Source: Demequina sp. NBRC 110052
GTDB lineage: Bacteria; Actinomycetota; Actinomycetes; Actinomycetales; Demequinaceae
Direction: 5' to 3'
Assembly: GCF_002090075.1 (NCBI RefSeq)
Contig: NZ_BBRI01000004.1
Coordinates: 248,001 to 312,000 of the forward strand
Length of the DNA stretch: 64,000 nt
Part shown: in pieces, positions 26,246 to 34,877 of the stretch
Layout: each line of letters starts with the position of its first letter
Position numbering within the stretch: position 1 is the first letter of the stretch
Notes under the pieces: generated by a model
What the model was told of the DNA's origin: nothing
What the model saw: the letters and a program-made list of their open reading frames with translations, nothing else
Databases searched by the model: none
Program-made: the position numbers and the translations under genes

Positions 26246-26782
26246 GTGGCCTCAGTGGCGATCCTCGTCGACGTGGACGGCGTGCTGTGCCCATTCCCCG
26301 GGGTTGACGCGTGCCGCGATCACTGGCCGGCCGAGGACTGGAGACACGACGCCGTCGGAAGAACGCTCGGCATCGAGTGGTCCAGCGGCGCAATTGACCG
26401 CCTGCGAGCCGTCACAGGCCTGCCCGGCGTCACGGCGTGGTGGTGCACCACCTGGCGCAGCCACGCGCCCCGCGTGCTCGCGCCCATGATCGGGCTCGGC
26501 GCCGACTGGGACGTGTGCGACGTCGAGGGCGGAGCCTTCGCCGAGGCCGGCTGGTGGAAGTCCCGCTGCGCACGTGACGCCGTCGGGATGTACGACGCCG
26601 TCGTGTGGATCGACGACATGCTCGACGCCTGGCAGGCCGAGATGGCTCTGTCCGGCGGCGACGGACCCGAGGAATGGCCAGGCGGACGCCTGCTCATGGT
26701 CTCCCCAGCGTCGGACCTGGGGCTCGAGGCCCACCACCTGGACCAGATCGAGGCGTTCGTGCGCGACGCTCTCGCCGACTGA
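26246..26782 (+). CDS. HAD-like hydrolase domain protein
   Basis: 178 residues starting ASVAILVDVDGVLCPFPG, the HAD motif I DxDG with the nucleophile Asp and DGVL. Later WWCTTWRSHA is consistent with motif II, Lys in GWWKSR with motif III and VWIDDMLDAW with the motif IV acidic pair. No cap domain is visible, so it resembles small phosphatase-like HADs of actinobacteria. GTG 26246 is chosen because GGGAGG lies 8 nt upstream; GTG 26237 overlaps that Shine-Dalgarno. Substrate unknown. Confidence 0.75.
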   Translation: MASVAILVDVDGVLCPFPGVDACRDHWPAEDWRHDAVGRTLGIEWSSGAIDRLRAVTGLPGVTAWWCTTWRSHAPRVLAPMIGLGADWDVCDVEGGAFAEAGWWKSRCARDAVGMYDAVVWIDDMLDAWQAEMALSGGDGPEEWPGGRLLMVSPASDLGLEAHHLDQIEAFVRDALAD

Positions 26783-26794
26783 GTAGGTGCTCGA

Positions 26795-27847
26795 CTACTC
26801 GGTAGCCGTCACCGCCTGCGACGCATCGGCGACCTCGCCCACCAGGCGTTCGATCACGTCCTCGAGCATCGCCGCTCCCAGCACCGTGCCCGCAGAGTCC
26901 TGCACGAGCGCCAGATGCGTGCCGCGCGCCTGCATGGCGGTCAGCGTCTCCTCGAGCGACGCGTCGGCGTCGATGGCGGTGAGGGGGCGCACCGCGTCGG
27001 ACGGGATCGGCTTGGTCGCCCCGCCTCGAGGCACCTCGACGAAGTCCTTGAGGTGCACGTAGCCCACGTACTCGCCGCCCGCGTCCACGAGCGGGAAGCG
27101 CGAGAAGCCCGTGCGCACGCACTCGCGCTGCGCGCGTTGCGGCGTGACATCCACCGGCAGCGTGACCAGGTCCTCCGCGGGCGTCAGCACATCGCGCACC
27201 GACTCGAACGACAGCTGCAGTGAGCCGTCCAGCACGCGACGCTCGTGCTCGTCCAGGAGCCCCTCCTGGTGCGACTCGGCGACTAGGGCTGCCACGCCGT
27301 CGGCGTCGAACGCACTCGCGACCTCCTCGGTCGGCTTCACGCGCAGCATGCGCAGCACGATGTTCGCCGACCAGTTCAGCAGCCAGATCACGGGCTTGAG
27401 GATCACGACCAGGAAGTACAGGGGCGGGCCCAGGAGCAGAGCGGAGCGCTCCGGCCCGGCGATCGCGATGTTCTTGGGCACCATCTCGCCCAGCACCATG
27501 TGCAGCGACACGACGATCAGCAGCGCGATGGCGAACGCGATCCCGTGCAGCCACGCTCCCTCGATGCCGATCGCCGCGAGCGGCTTCTCCAGCTTATGTG
27601 CGACGGCGGGCTCACCGAGCGCGCCGAGCCCCAGCGAGCACGCGGTGATGCCCAGCTGCGCGCCGGCCATCATGAGGGACACGCGGTCCATGGCGCGCAC
27701 GGTGATGCGGGCCGTGTACGAGCCCTTCTCCGCGTAGGGCTCGATCTGCGTGCGGCGCGCGGAGATCAGCGCGAACTCCGCGCCCACGAAGAAGGCGTTG
27801 CCCAGCAGCAGCACCACGGTGAGGGCGATCGCGAGGCCGTCAGACAT
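26795..27847 (-). CDS. CNNM/HlyC-type membrane protein (DUF21 + CBS)
   Basis: 350 residues. A DUF21 (CNNM) transmembrane domain with four membrane segments occupies about 1-190 (NAFFVGAEFALISARRTQIE, LGITACSLGLGALGEP, HMVLGEMVPKNIAIA). Two CBS repeats follow (about 215-335, MTP-like VLTPAEDLVTLPVD and PLTAIDADASLEETL). There is no C-terminal CorC_HlyC domain, unlike its neighbour. Such pairs act in Mg2+/Co2+ homeostasis. Its start overlaps the upstream gene's end by 8 nt, so the two are an operon. Confidence 0.9.
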   Translation of the reverse strand: MSDGLAIALTVVLLLGNAFFVGAEFALISARRTQIEPYAEKGSYTARITVRAMDRVSLMMAGAQLGITACSLGLGALGEPAVAHKLEKPLAAIGIEGAWLHGIAFAIALLIVVSLHMVLGEMVPKNIAIAGPERSALLLGPPLYFLVVILKPVIWLLNWSANIVLRMLRVKPTEEVASAFDADGVAALVAESHQEGLLDEHERRVLDGSLQLSFESVRDVLTPAEDLVTLPVDVTPQRAQRECVRTGFSRFPLVDAGGEYVGYVHLKDFVEVPRGGATKPIPSDAVRPLTAIDADASLEETLTAMQARGTHLALVQDSAGTVLGAAMLEDVIERLVGEVADASQAVTATE

Positions 27848-29225
27848 CGGCGGCCTCCTTCCTCTCGGTGGCCTCGTCCTCGGCAGGCATCACGTCCAGC
27901 AGCACGCGGTCCACGCGATGCCCGTCCAGGCGCGTCACCGTGAGGCGTACGCGCACCGGTGTGGCGAGGTCGTCCTCGTCGCGCTCGTCCTCGTCGCGCG
28001 CCTCGACAGTGATCTGATCGCCCAGGCGCGGGAAGCGCTCCAGGTGCTCGGTGAGGAAGCCGCCCAGCGTGTCCGACTCGCGCGCCTCCGGCATGTCGAC
28101 GTGCATGATGTCGCCCGCCTCGTCGGGCCTCAGCAGACCGGAAAGCGACCAGGTGCGCTCGCCCACGCGTCGGAAGCGCGAGACGGGACGGTCCTGCTCG
28201 TCCTCGATCTCGCCCACGATCTCCTCGACCAGATCCTCCAGCGTGACCACGCCGTCGGTGCCGCCATACTCATCCACGACCACAGCGATCTGCGAGCCCT
28301 CCCGCAGCGCCGCGAGGACGGCGCTCAACGGCATCGTGGACGGGACCGACGCGATGGGCAGGCAGATCTCGCGCATCGGCGTGGTGCGGCGCTTGCTCTT
28401 CGGCACCGCCAGCGCGCGCTTGAAGTGCGCGACGCCCACGATGTCGTCCACGTTCTCACCCATCACGGGGAAGCGCGCGTGGCCCGTGCGGGAGGCGAGG
28501 CTCAGCAGGTCCGCGACCGAATCGTCGGCGCTCACGAAGTGCACGCGCGTGCGCGGCGTCATGGCGTCCGACGCGGTGGTCGCCTTCATCTCCGCCGCAC
28601 GTTGCAGACGACGCGCCACCCGCGGCTCCAGCACGCCGCGCTGCGCGGAACGCTCCGCCACGGACTCGAGCTCCTGCGCCGAACGCGCCGACGCCAGCTC
28701 CTCGCGCGGCTCCATGCCCATCGCCCGCACGATCCGGTTCGCGGTGCCGTTCAACACGCGGATCAGCGGGCCCGCGAACCATGTGAAGCCGCGGTTCGCG
28801 CCCGCGACCGCGCGCCCCACGCGCAGAGGCTCCGCGAGGGCCCAGTTCTTGGGCACCAGCTCACCGAACACCATCTGCGAACCCGTCGCGATGATGAAGG
28901 AGATCGTCAGCGACACCGCGAGCGACGAGCCCTCCGGAAGCCCGAGCGCCTCGATCGGCCCACGCAGCAGCGTCGCGAGCGAGGGCTCCGCGATGAAGCC
29001 CACCAGCAGCGAGGTGACGGTGATGCCCAGCTGCGCGCCGCTCAGCTCCGTCGAGAGCTTCTTCAGCGCCGCCTGCATCGACGCCGCGCGCTTGTCGCCC
29101 TTCGCCGCGGCACGCTCCACCGTGGGCCGGTCAGCCGTGACGAACGCGAACTCGGCCGCGACGAACAGCGCATTCGCGCCGATCAGGGCGACCGCGAGGA
29201 CGAGGAGGAGCCAGGCCTGGGTCAT
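27840..29225 (-). CDS. CNNM/HlyC-type membrane protein (DUF21 + CBS + CorC_HlyC)
   Basis: 461 residues. The DUF21 domain (1-195: NALFVAAEFAFVTADR, LGITVTSLLVGFIAEP, MVFGELVPKNWALAEP) is followed by two CBS motifs (about 210-335, ending VVDEYGGTDGVVTLEDLVEEIVGEI) and the CorC_HlyC transporter-associated domain (about 350-440). Full family length. It is probably a Mg2+ or Co2+ exporter or its regulator in the cytoplasmic membrane. It is the first gene of a two-gene unit with 26795-27847 and divergent from the GntR-type gene. Confidence 0.92.
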   Translation of the reverse strand: MTQAWLLLVLAVALIGANALFVAAEFAFVTADRPTVERAAAKGDKRAASMQAALKKLSTELSGAQLGITVTSLLVGFIAEPSLATLLRGPIEALGLPEGSSLAVSLTISFIIATGSQMVFGELVPKNWALAEPLRVGRAVAGANRGFTWFAGPLIRVLNGTANRIVRAMGMEPREELASARSAQELESVAERSAQRGVLEPRVARRLQRAAEMKATTASDAMTPRTRVHFVSADDSVADLLSLASRTGHARFPVMGENVDDIVGVAHFKRALAVPKSKRRTTPMREICLPIASVPSTMPLSAVLAALREGSQIAVVVDEYGGTDGVVTLEDLVEEIVGEIEDEQDRPVSRFRRVGERTWSLSGLLRPDEAGDIMHVDMPEARESDTLGGFLTEHLERFPRLGDQITVEARDEDERDEDDLATPVRVRLTVTRLDGHRVDRVLLDVMPAEDEATERKEAADV

Positions 29226-29376
29226 CGGGCTGCCCCCATCGTCGACGCGTTCGCGACGCGGTGCGCGCGGGCGGGCAAGGGCGAGGGACTATGGCCATCT
29301 GGCATGCGGCGATTGTAGGCAGGCCCGACGCGCCGGTGCCTCCTACCCAGGGAGGAACCGCGCCGGGGTGAGTAGC

Positions 29377-29454
29377 GCGTCGGGCGGGCGCGGCGTGAGG
29401 GCGGCGCCAGCGTCGGGCGGGCTGGGGAGAAGGCGCGGGCAGCGTCGGACGGGC
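29377..29454 (+). repeat. Three phased 13-bp direct repeats upstream of the GntR gene
   Basis: GCGTCGGGCGGGC occurs at 29377-29389 and 29410-29422, and with one mismatch (GCGTCGGACGGGC) at 29442-29454. The repeats are spaced 33 and 32 bp, about three helical turns, and end 4 nt before the -10 box TAGGTT (29459-29464). The whole gap 29226-29470 otherwise holds nothing I can support. They look like regulator binding sites, perhaps for the adjacent regulator. Confidence 0.5.
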
Positions 29455-29470
29455 GCGCTAGGTTCGGCGT

Positions 29471-29842
29471 ATGGACCTGACCCAGGCGCTCGCCCTCGAC
29501 CCCGCCAGCTCCACCCCGCCCTACGAACAGGTGCGCGACCGTCTCGCGGCGTTGATCGTCTCCGGCGAGTTCGCCGACCAGGCGCGCCTGCCCGCCATCC
29601 GCGCGCTCGCCACCTCGCTTGGGTGTGCCGCGGGCACCGTTGCCCGCGCGTACTCCGAGCTCGAGGAGGCCGGGCTCGTGGCGACCGCCGGGCGCGCCGG
29701 GACCCGCGTCATCGGGCAGGCCGCAGGCGACGGCGAGCTGGCGGCTCTGGCCGACGCGTACGTCTCTGCCGCGCGGGCGCGGGGGCTCGACGCCGACGCG
29801 CTCGTCGCCCACCTCAGGGTGAGGTTCGCTCAGGGTTCCTGA
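29471..29842 (+). CDS. GntR family (YtrA-like) transcriptional regulator
   Basis: 123 residues. A GntR winged helix-turn-helix (about 17-83: PPYEQVRDRLAALIVSGEF, LPAIRALATSLGCAAGTVARAYSELEEAGLV, GRAGTRV) is followed by a short helical tail of about 35 residues. This is the YtrA subfamily layout without a large effector domain. YtrA-type regulators usually control ABC transporter operons; none is next to it. The -10 TAGGTT sits 6 nt before the ATG (leaderless). Its 3' end overlaps the convergent gene by 13 nt. Confidence 0.88.
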   Translation: MDLTQALALDPASSTPPYEQVRDRLAALIVSGEFADQARLPAIRALATSLGCAAGTVARAYSELEEAGLVATAGRAGTRVIGQAAGDGELAALADAYVSAARARGLDADALVAHLRVRFAQGS

Positions 29843-30282
29843 GCGTCGGGCGCGCTGCCAGGATCCCGTCGCCTTTGATCGGGCGCGGAGGAGCCGAACA
29901 CCGCCGCGAAATCGGGCTCATGGATGAAGCCCGCCATCAGCGGCGTCATCTCCTCATGCGAGGGACACTCCCGCCAGAACTCGGGCGAGGTGTAGGAGAT
30001 GAGACCCTTCGCCAGGGACGCGACCCCGTACGTGTAGCCCCGGATGACGAGGTCCCCGTGCTCGATGTTGCGTCGCACGATCGCGCGGCTCTCCTCATGC
30101 ATGCACCAGGCCTCGACATGGTCCGTGCCGTAGAGCGGAGCCACCAGGAAGCCGGTGCTGTGCTCGCCGACGAGCTGCACCAGGCGTGGTTCGCCCGCGT
30201 TGATGGCGAGTTCGAACTGCCTCGTATTGACCTTGTGCCCCACGCACTCGAAGAAGCACGTGTGCAGGCGAATGTGTTTCAT
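29830..30282 (-). CDS. Unknown 150-aa protein
   Basis: 150 residues, soluble, no signal peptide. It starts KHIRLHTCFFECVGHKVNTR and contains YGTDHVEAWCMHEESRAIVRR and SYTSPEFWRECPSHEE. Several His, Cys and Glu residues could bind metal, but no motif is recognised. The ATG at 30282 follows AAGGAGAG. The convergent overlap of 13 nt with the GntR gene puts both stop codons inside each other's frame. Confidence 0.65.
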   Translation of the reverse strand: MKHIRLHTCFFECVGHKVNTRQFELAINAGEPRLVQLVGEHSTGFLVAPLYGTDHVEAWCMHEESRAIVRRNIEHGDLVIRGYTYGVASLAKGLISYTSPEFWRECPSHEEMTPLMAGFIHEPDFAAVFGSSAPDQRRRDPGSAPDAQEP

Positions 30283-30432
30283 GACCTCTCCTTGAGGACC
30301 CGTTCTTCCCCGCGTGCGGTTCACCCAGGGCGGATCTCCCTCCAGGGGCACCGTGTCGGAACGCGGTTGCCAGCCGGCGAGCTGGAGGGCTTGGCGCCGG
30401 ACTTCTTGATCCACTCGTGACTCTATGGGTGA

Positions 30433-30505
30433 GGTCTGACAGGCGGCGAGTGCGGGGTGCCGTTGCGCGGGGTGCTGTGGGCGGGTTTGGGCGGAATGTC
30501 AGACC
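30433..30505. repeat. 9-bp inverted repeat upstream of the DUF222-HNH gene
   Basis: GGTCTGACA (30433-30441) and TGTCAGACC (30497-30505) are perfect inverted copies 55 bp apart, between the 150-aa gene and the HNH gene. The arms could be operator half-sites or remnants of a repeat boundary. The rest of 30283-30524 is GC-rich with no other clear signal. Confidence 0.45.
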
Positions 30506-30524
30506 CCGGTGATGGACTGTTCTC

Positions 30525-32063
30525 ATGGCAGTCGAGGTGTCCGATCTGGAGCGAGCGAGCGCGTGGGTGCGCTCGCGCGCCGCTGAGGACACCGCCGCGC
30601 TCGGGCGTGACGAGCTGATCGAGCTCTCGCAGGCGGTCGCGCGCCTTGAGCGCGTCGTCGGTGCGTGGGGAGCGCGCCTGGCGGGCGAGATCGACCGGCT
30701 GTCGGCGCCGGAAGCGCCCGGAGGCGGCCTGGCGCGGCAGTCCGGTTACGGGAACGCGCAGAAGATGCTCTCAACCATGCGGGGTACGTCGCAGGGCGCG
30801 GCGAAGCGATCGATCAGCGCAGGTCGCGCACACCAGCCCAAGGTGCCGGTCAGCGAGCGAGTGGGAACGCCATCGGCGCCGCCGAAGCCCAAGCATCCGC
30901 ACGTCGCGGCCGCATCGCTCGCGGGTGACCTCTCGGTCGAGGCCGCCGGGCTGATCGTCGAGGGTCTCGAGAGCCTCGCGGCGCGCGTCGAGGCGACCCA
31001 CCTGGACGCCATCGAGGAGCGGCTCGTCAAGGGCGCCGCTGGTCGGTCGGCGCACGACGTGCAGCGCATGGTGGCCCGGGCGGTCGCGCGCGTCGACAAG
31101 GAAGAGCACCTCGCGCGCGAGCGCAAGAACTACGACGAGCGGTACCTCTGGTGGAAGACCGGGCACGACGGCGTCGTGACCATCCACGGCAAGCTCGACG
31201 TCGTGACCGCCGCGCCGATCATCAACGTCATCGAGCAGATGACCACCAGATCAGTGCGTAATCAGTCGCGTCCTGGGCAGGGCGATGGGGTGGCTGACGG
31301 TGGCACGGGTGGTGTGGGGCCCGGTGGCAATGTGGCGGGTGAGGGCGGTCCGGTGGCGAGTGCAGGCGGCGCGGACGCGTGGGAGAGCGACACTCGCTCG
31401 ATCGGCCAGATGCGCGCCGATGCGCTGCACGAACTCGCGCGTCACGCGCTCGGGTGCAGCGGGACGCGCAGCACCGGCGTTCGCACCTCCATGGTGGTGC
31501 GCGTGGGCCTCGCTGATCTCGAACGCGGCGCGGGCCTCGGCACCATCGACGGCGTGGAGCAGCCCGTGTCCGTGCAGGAGCTGCGGCGGCTCGCGGGCGA
31601 CGCGGGGTTCATCCCCGAAGTGCTCGCCGGCGACGGCGAGGTGCTCGACCTGGGACGGCAGGTTCGCGCATTCACGCGTGCGCAGCGCATCGCGCTCCTG
31701 GAACGCGATGGCGGCTGCGCCAAGTGTCATGCGCCGCCGGAGCATTGCGAAGCCCACCACATCCGGTGGTGGGAATCGGGCGGGAGATCGGACCTCTCGA
31801 ACGGGGTGATGCTCTGCACCAGATGTCACCACGACATCCACCGCTATGGATGGGACATCGACATCGTTGGCGGCAAGGTCATGTTCACTCCACCGCCCGA
31901 AGTCGATCCGGAGGGCAGATGCGTCCTGGGAGGATCGGCCGCACTCGACGTGCTCGTACCACCAGACCCGGCGGCCGAAGCGCGAGACGACGACGCGATG
32001 ATCGCGCGCTGGGAAGCGGAGTTCCGCGAGTGGGATGCGCAGTTCGAACCAGCGCATCGTTGA
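30525..32063 (+). CDS. DUF222 / HNH endonuclease domain protein (13E12 repeat family)
   Basis: 512 residues. A helical DUF222 domain (about 25-300) has a low-complexity Gly-rich insertion (about 247-285). At the C-terminus is an HNH nuclease fold with zinc-type cysteines: CAKCH, then EAHHIRWWESGGRSDLSNGVML and CTRCHHDIH. The His-Asn-His active-site residues are present. This is the 13E12 repeat family abundant in actinobacteria; in mycobacteria such copies serve as prophage integration sites and some are LexA-regulated. No SOS box is seen here. Cellular role unknown. Confidence 0.9.
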   Translation: MAVEVSDLERASAWVRSRAAEDTAALGRDELIELSQAVARLERVVGAWGARLAGEIDRLSAPEAPGGGLARQSGYGNAQKMLSTMRGTSQGAAKRSISAGRAHQPKVPVSERVGTPSAPPKPKHPHVAAASLAGDLSVEAAGLIVEGLESLAARVEATHLDAIEERLVKGAAGRSAHDVQRMVARAVARVDKEEHLARERKNYDERYLWWKTGHDGVVTIHGKLDVVTAAPIINVIEQMTTRSVRNQSRPGQGDGVADGGTGGVGPGGNVAGEGGPVASAGGADAWESDTRSIGQMRADALHELARHALGCSGTRSTGVRTSMVVRVGLADLERGAGLGTIDGVEQPVSVQELRRLAGDAGFIPEVLAGDGEVLDLGRQVRAFTRAQRIALLERDGGCAKCHAPPEHCEAHHIRWWESGGRSDLSNGVMLCTRCHHDIHRYGWDIDIVGGKVMFTPPPEVDPEGRCVLGGSAALDVLVPPDPAAEARDDDAMIARWEAEFREWDAQFEPAHR

Positions 32064-32199
32064 GAGCGCGACGGGTCGGCGACAGCGTGCAGTCCCGGTG
32101 GGGATGCGCCGCGTCGACGAGTCTCGAGGTGCCCGAAGACCGTGCACATCAGACATTGCTGTGTGAGAGTAGGACCCATCGACGTAGGGGGAGGCGACG

Positions 32200-32853
32200 A
32201 TGAACCTGAGGAACTCTGTCCTGGGCGCGGGGGTCTGCCTGGCAATCGGAGCACTAGGGCTGAGCGGCTGCTCGCAGGCATCGACGACGGCGGATGCCAC
32301 TGGGCCCGCGGGTGAGACGGTCGATGAGGAGAACCTCATCACGCTCGACGCGATCACGATCACGCCATCACCGCTCGAGGAAGACGGGCTCGACCTCGGA
32401 GCGTGCGAGGAGATCGCGGTGCTGCTTGAGGACATGACCGATCTGGGGAACCTTGCTGACCCAGAGCGGATCTATGCTGCGGCATTCGCATTGTCGCAGG
32501 ACGACCTGGGCCCGGCGAAGGAAGCCGCGACGGAGATGAACACTCTGGGAGCCGACGTCGTCGCGTCGATCGATGCGGTACAGCCCGAGATCGCGAACGA
32601 CACGGTGGTCGCCGCGCTTGAAGGCGTCCGCGAGTACTACGACGTCGTGGTGTCGCCGATCTCGCAGATCTGGCTCGGGGCGAGCTCCAAGGAGCAACTG
32701 GAGTCCGATTCGACCTCGTACATGGTCTCGATCCCCGAGTCGACGCTGAGCGCCTGGTATCTCGATGCTGCCGTCATCGAGGCGTACGCCGAGAGCACGT
32801 GCGCGGTCGCCGTCGACGTCTTCACCGAGGCGGGGATCGACCCCGAGCCTTGA
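32200..32853 (+). CDS. Predicted lipoprotein
   Basis: 217 residues. A signal sequence with a lipobox LSGC (Cys25) is followed by a Thr/Ala-rich linker and a helical, acidic mature domain with only two cysteines (ACEEIAVLLE, STCAVAVDV). The general plan (acidic linker, helical domain, Cys near both ends) resembles the lipoprotein at 56726-57379, and the two could be distant paralogues. GGGGGAGG precedes the ATG. Function unknown. Confidence 0.75.
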   Translation: MNLRNSVLGAGVCLAIGALGLSGCSQASTTADATGPAGETVDEENLITLDAITITPSPLEEDGLDLGACEEIAVLLEDMTDLGNLADPERIYAAAFALSQDDLGPAKEAATEMNTLGADVVASIDAVQPEIANDTVVAALEGVREYYDVVVSPISQIWLGASSKEQLESDSTSYMVSIPESTLSAWYLDAAVIEAYAESTCAVAVDVFTEAGIDPEP

Positions 32854-32884
32854 CGCTTGAGTGCGAGTCCTGCCTGGACTTGAG

Positions 32885-32898
32885 CCCCCCCCCGGGGG
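32885..32898 (+). other. C9G5 run in a gene-free stretch
   Basis: Nine C followed by five G occur just after the lipoprotein gene. The run could act as a terminator stem or be prone to slippage or sequencing error. The rest of 32854-33114 holds a 10-bp palindrome ACGCTAGCGT (33032-33041) containing a TAGCGT -10-like box that may serve metP. Confidence 0.35.
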
Positions 32899-33114
32899 CG
32901 TGCTGCGAGAACGGGCGCCGCAGGCGCGGGTGCTCCACGAGGGTTGACCTGGGAGCGGCGTTGCGCCGGCGCAGCATCGGCGTCGGCGTCCGTCTCGGCA
33001 GGGCTCCTCACCGCGCATCGGATCCTTCCTGACGCTAGCGTGACCCGTATCGCGTCATGCGCCCAGGTGGTGCGACGGGATCGCGGGATCGCCTGAGCAG
33101 TCTGGAGGGCCGAG

Positions 33115-34689
33115 ATGTCATCATCACCGCCGCCTGGCGTCGCCCCGGGCACCGACGCGGACGCGGGGAAGCGCGAGCACTGGAGCGGCCAGACGGCGTT
33201 CATCCTGGCCGCGATCGGCTCGGCGGTGGGCCTGGGCAACATCTGGCGCTTCCCGGGGCAGGCGTTCGAGAACGGCGGCGGGGCGTTCATGATCCCGTAC
33301 CTGGTGGCGCTCGTGACGGCGGGAATCCCGATCCTTTTCCTGGAGATGGGGATCGGCCATCGCTTCCGGGGCTCGGCGCCGCTGGCGATGCATCGGGTCA
33401 CGCGACGCGGCGAGTGGGTCGGCTGGTTCCACGTCGCGATCTGCTTCGTGATCGGCCTGTACTACACGGTGATCATCGCGTGGGCGCTGAGCTACTTCTA
33501 CTTCAGCTTCGGCCTCGACTACGCCGACGACCCGGGCGGCTTCTTCCTCGGCGACTACCTGCAGCTAGGCGAGGCGGGCAGCCTCACCTTCGACGTCGTG
33601 CCGGGCGTCGCCCTGCCGCTCGTGCTGATCTGGGGCCTCACCATCCTGGTGCTGGCGCTCGGGCTGCACAACGGCGTCGAGCGGCTCAACGTCATCGGGA
33701 TCCCGCTGCTGGTGGTGACGTTCGGCATGCTCGCGGTGCGCGCCGTCACGTTGCCGGGCGCGGCCGACGGCATCGAAGCGCTCTTCACGCCCGACTTCTC
33801 GGCGCTGACCGACCCCGACGTGTGGGTCGCCGCCTACGGCCAGGTGTTCTTCTCGCTGTCGCTCGCGTACGGCGTGATGATCACGTACGCCTCGTACCGT
33901 CGCCGTCGCTCCAACGTGACGGGCCCCGCGCTGGTCGTCGCGTTCGGCAACAGTTCCTTCTCGCTGCTCGCGGGACTCGCGGTGTTCGGGGCCCTCGGCT
34001 TCCTCGCGACCCAGGAGGGCGTCTCGGTCGCGGACCTCGAGGGCATCGGGGGAGTGAGTCTCTCGTTCGTGACCTTCCCGGCCGTGATCGCGCAGATGCC
34101 CGCGGGGTGGTTCTTTGGCGCCCTGTTCTTCGCGTCGCTCGTGCTCGCGGGCCTGACGTCGCTGATCTCGATCATGCAGACCATCTCCGCGGCCTTCCAG
34201 GACAAGTTCGGCTGGGACCCACGCCGCACGGCAGTCACGGTCGGCATCGTCTCGGCGATCCTCTCCGTGATCGGGTTCTCGACGACAACAGGGCTGTATC
34301 TGCTCGACACGGTCGACCAGTGGTCCAATCAGTTGGGCATCGTCGCGGGGGCAATCGCGATGATCGGGGCCGCCCTCTGGATCGGACGCCGAGGAACGGA
34401 GCTGCGGCGGCACCTCTCGGCCGTGTCCACCTTCCGGCTGGGCCGTAGCTGGCTCGTGCTCGTCAACGTCGTCGCGCTGCTGCTCGTGTACATGTTCGTG
34501 TCCAAGGCGGTCAGCCTCGCCACCGAGGGCTACGCGGATCTGCCGACCTGGTACGTGCTCGTGTTCGGGTGGGGCACCGTCGCGTTCCTCGCCCTCGTCG
34601 CGGTCGTCATGCCGATGCTGCGGTGGCGTCGCGACGTGGAGCATCCCGACATCTGGCCCACCCACGAACAGTTGGAGCTCGAGCCATGA
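33115..34689 (+). CDS. metP: Methionine/alanine importer large subunit (NSS family)
   Basis: 524 residues with about 12 membrane helices. The sodium:neurotransmitter symporter signature near the N-terminus reads GSAVGLGNIWRFPGQAFENGGG, followed by PYLVALVTAGIPILFLEMGIG. Members with a tiny downstream subunit are the MetPS Na+-dependent methionine/alanine importers described in Corynebacterium. The metS start overlaps the stop (ATGA), which supports this. GGAGGG precedes the ATG at 33115. It acts in the cytoplasmic membrane. Confidence 0.9.
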   Translation: MSSSPPPGVAPGTDADAGKREHWSGQTAFILAAIGSAVGLGNIWRFPGQAFENGGGAFMIPYLVALVTAGIPILFLEMGIGHRFRGSAPLAMHRVTRRGEWVGWFHVAICFVIGLYYTVIIAWALSYFYFSFGLDYADDPGGFFLGDYLQLGEAGSLTFDVVPGVALPLVLIWGLTILVLALGLHNGVERLNVIGIPLLVVTFGMLAVRAVTLPGAADGIEALFTPDFSALTDPDVWVAAYGQVFFSLSLAYGVMITYASYRRRRSNVTGPALVVAFGNSSFSLLAGLAVFGALGFLATQEGVSVADLEGIGGVSLSFVTFPAVIAQMPAGWFFGALFFASLVLAGLTSLISIMQTISAAFQDKFGWDPRRTAVTVGIVSAILSVIGFSTTTGLYLLDTVDQWSNQLGIVAGAIAMIGAALWIGRRGTELRRHLSAVSTFRLGRSWLVLVNVVALLLVYMFVSKAVSLATEGYADLPTWYVLVFGWGTVAFLALVAVVMPMLRWRRDVEHPDIWPTHEQLELEP

Positions 34690-34832
34690 GCGCCGACGCG
34701 CTGGTCCTGATGATCGCGTCGATGCTGCTGATCTGGGGCGGCCTCGCGGGGGCCGTGGTGTTCCTCGCGCGCCGACCCGAGAGTTCCGACATGCCCAGCG
34801 GGGGAGAGGACGACCCTCCGCCCACGGCGTGA
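34686..34832 (+). CDS. metS: Methionine/alanine importer small subunit
   Basis: 48 residues: one membrane helix (about 5-27, LVLMIASMLLIWGGLAGAVV) and a short acidic, Pro-rich cytoplasmic tail. Size, single helix and the ATGA overlap with metP match MetS, which is required for transport in Corynebacterium. It is easily missed because of its length. Confidence 0.85.
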   Translation: MSADALVLMIASMLLIWGGLAGAVVFLARRPESSDMPSGGEDDPPPTA

Positions 34833-34877
34833 CCGGCGCGTCGCGCTCCGCCGCGAAGTCAGGCTGTGGGGCGCGCG

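Noticed and set aside
28051-30420. A 789-codon plus-strand frame.
   Set aside because: Antisense to the DUF21/CBS gene and crossing three unrelated genes; no motifs.
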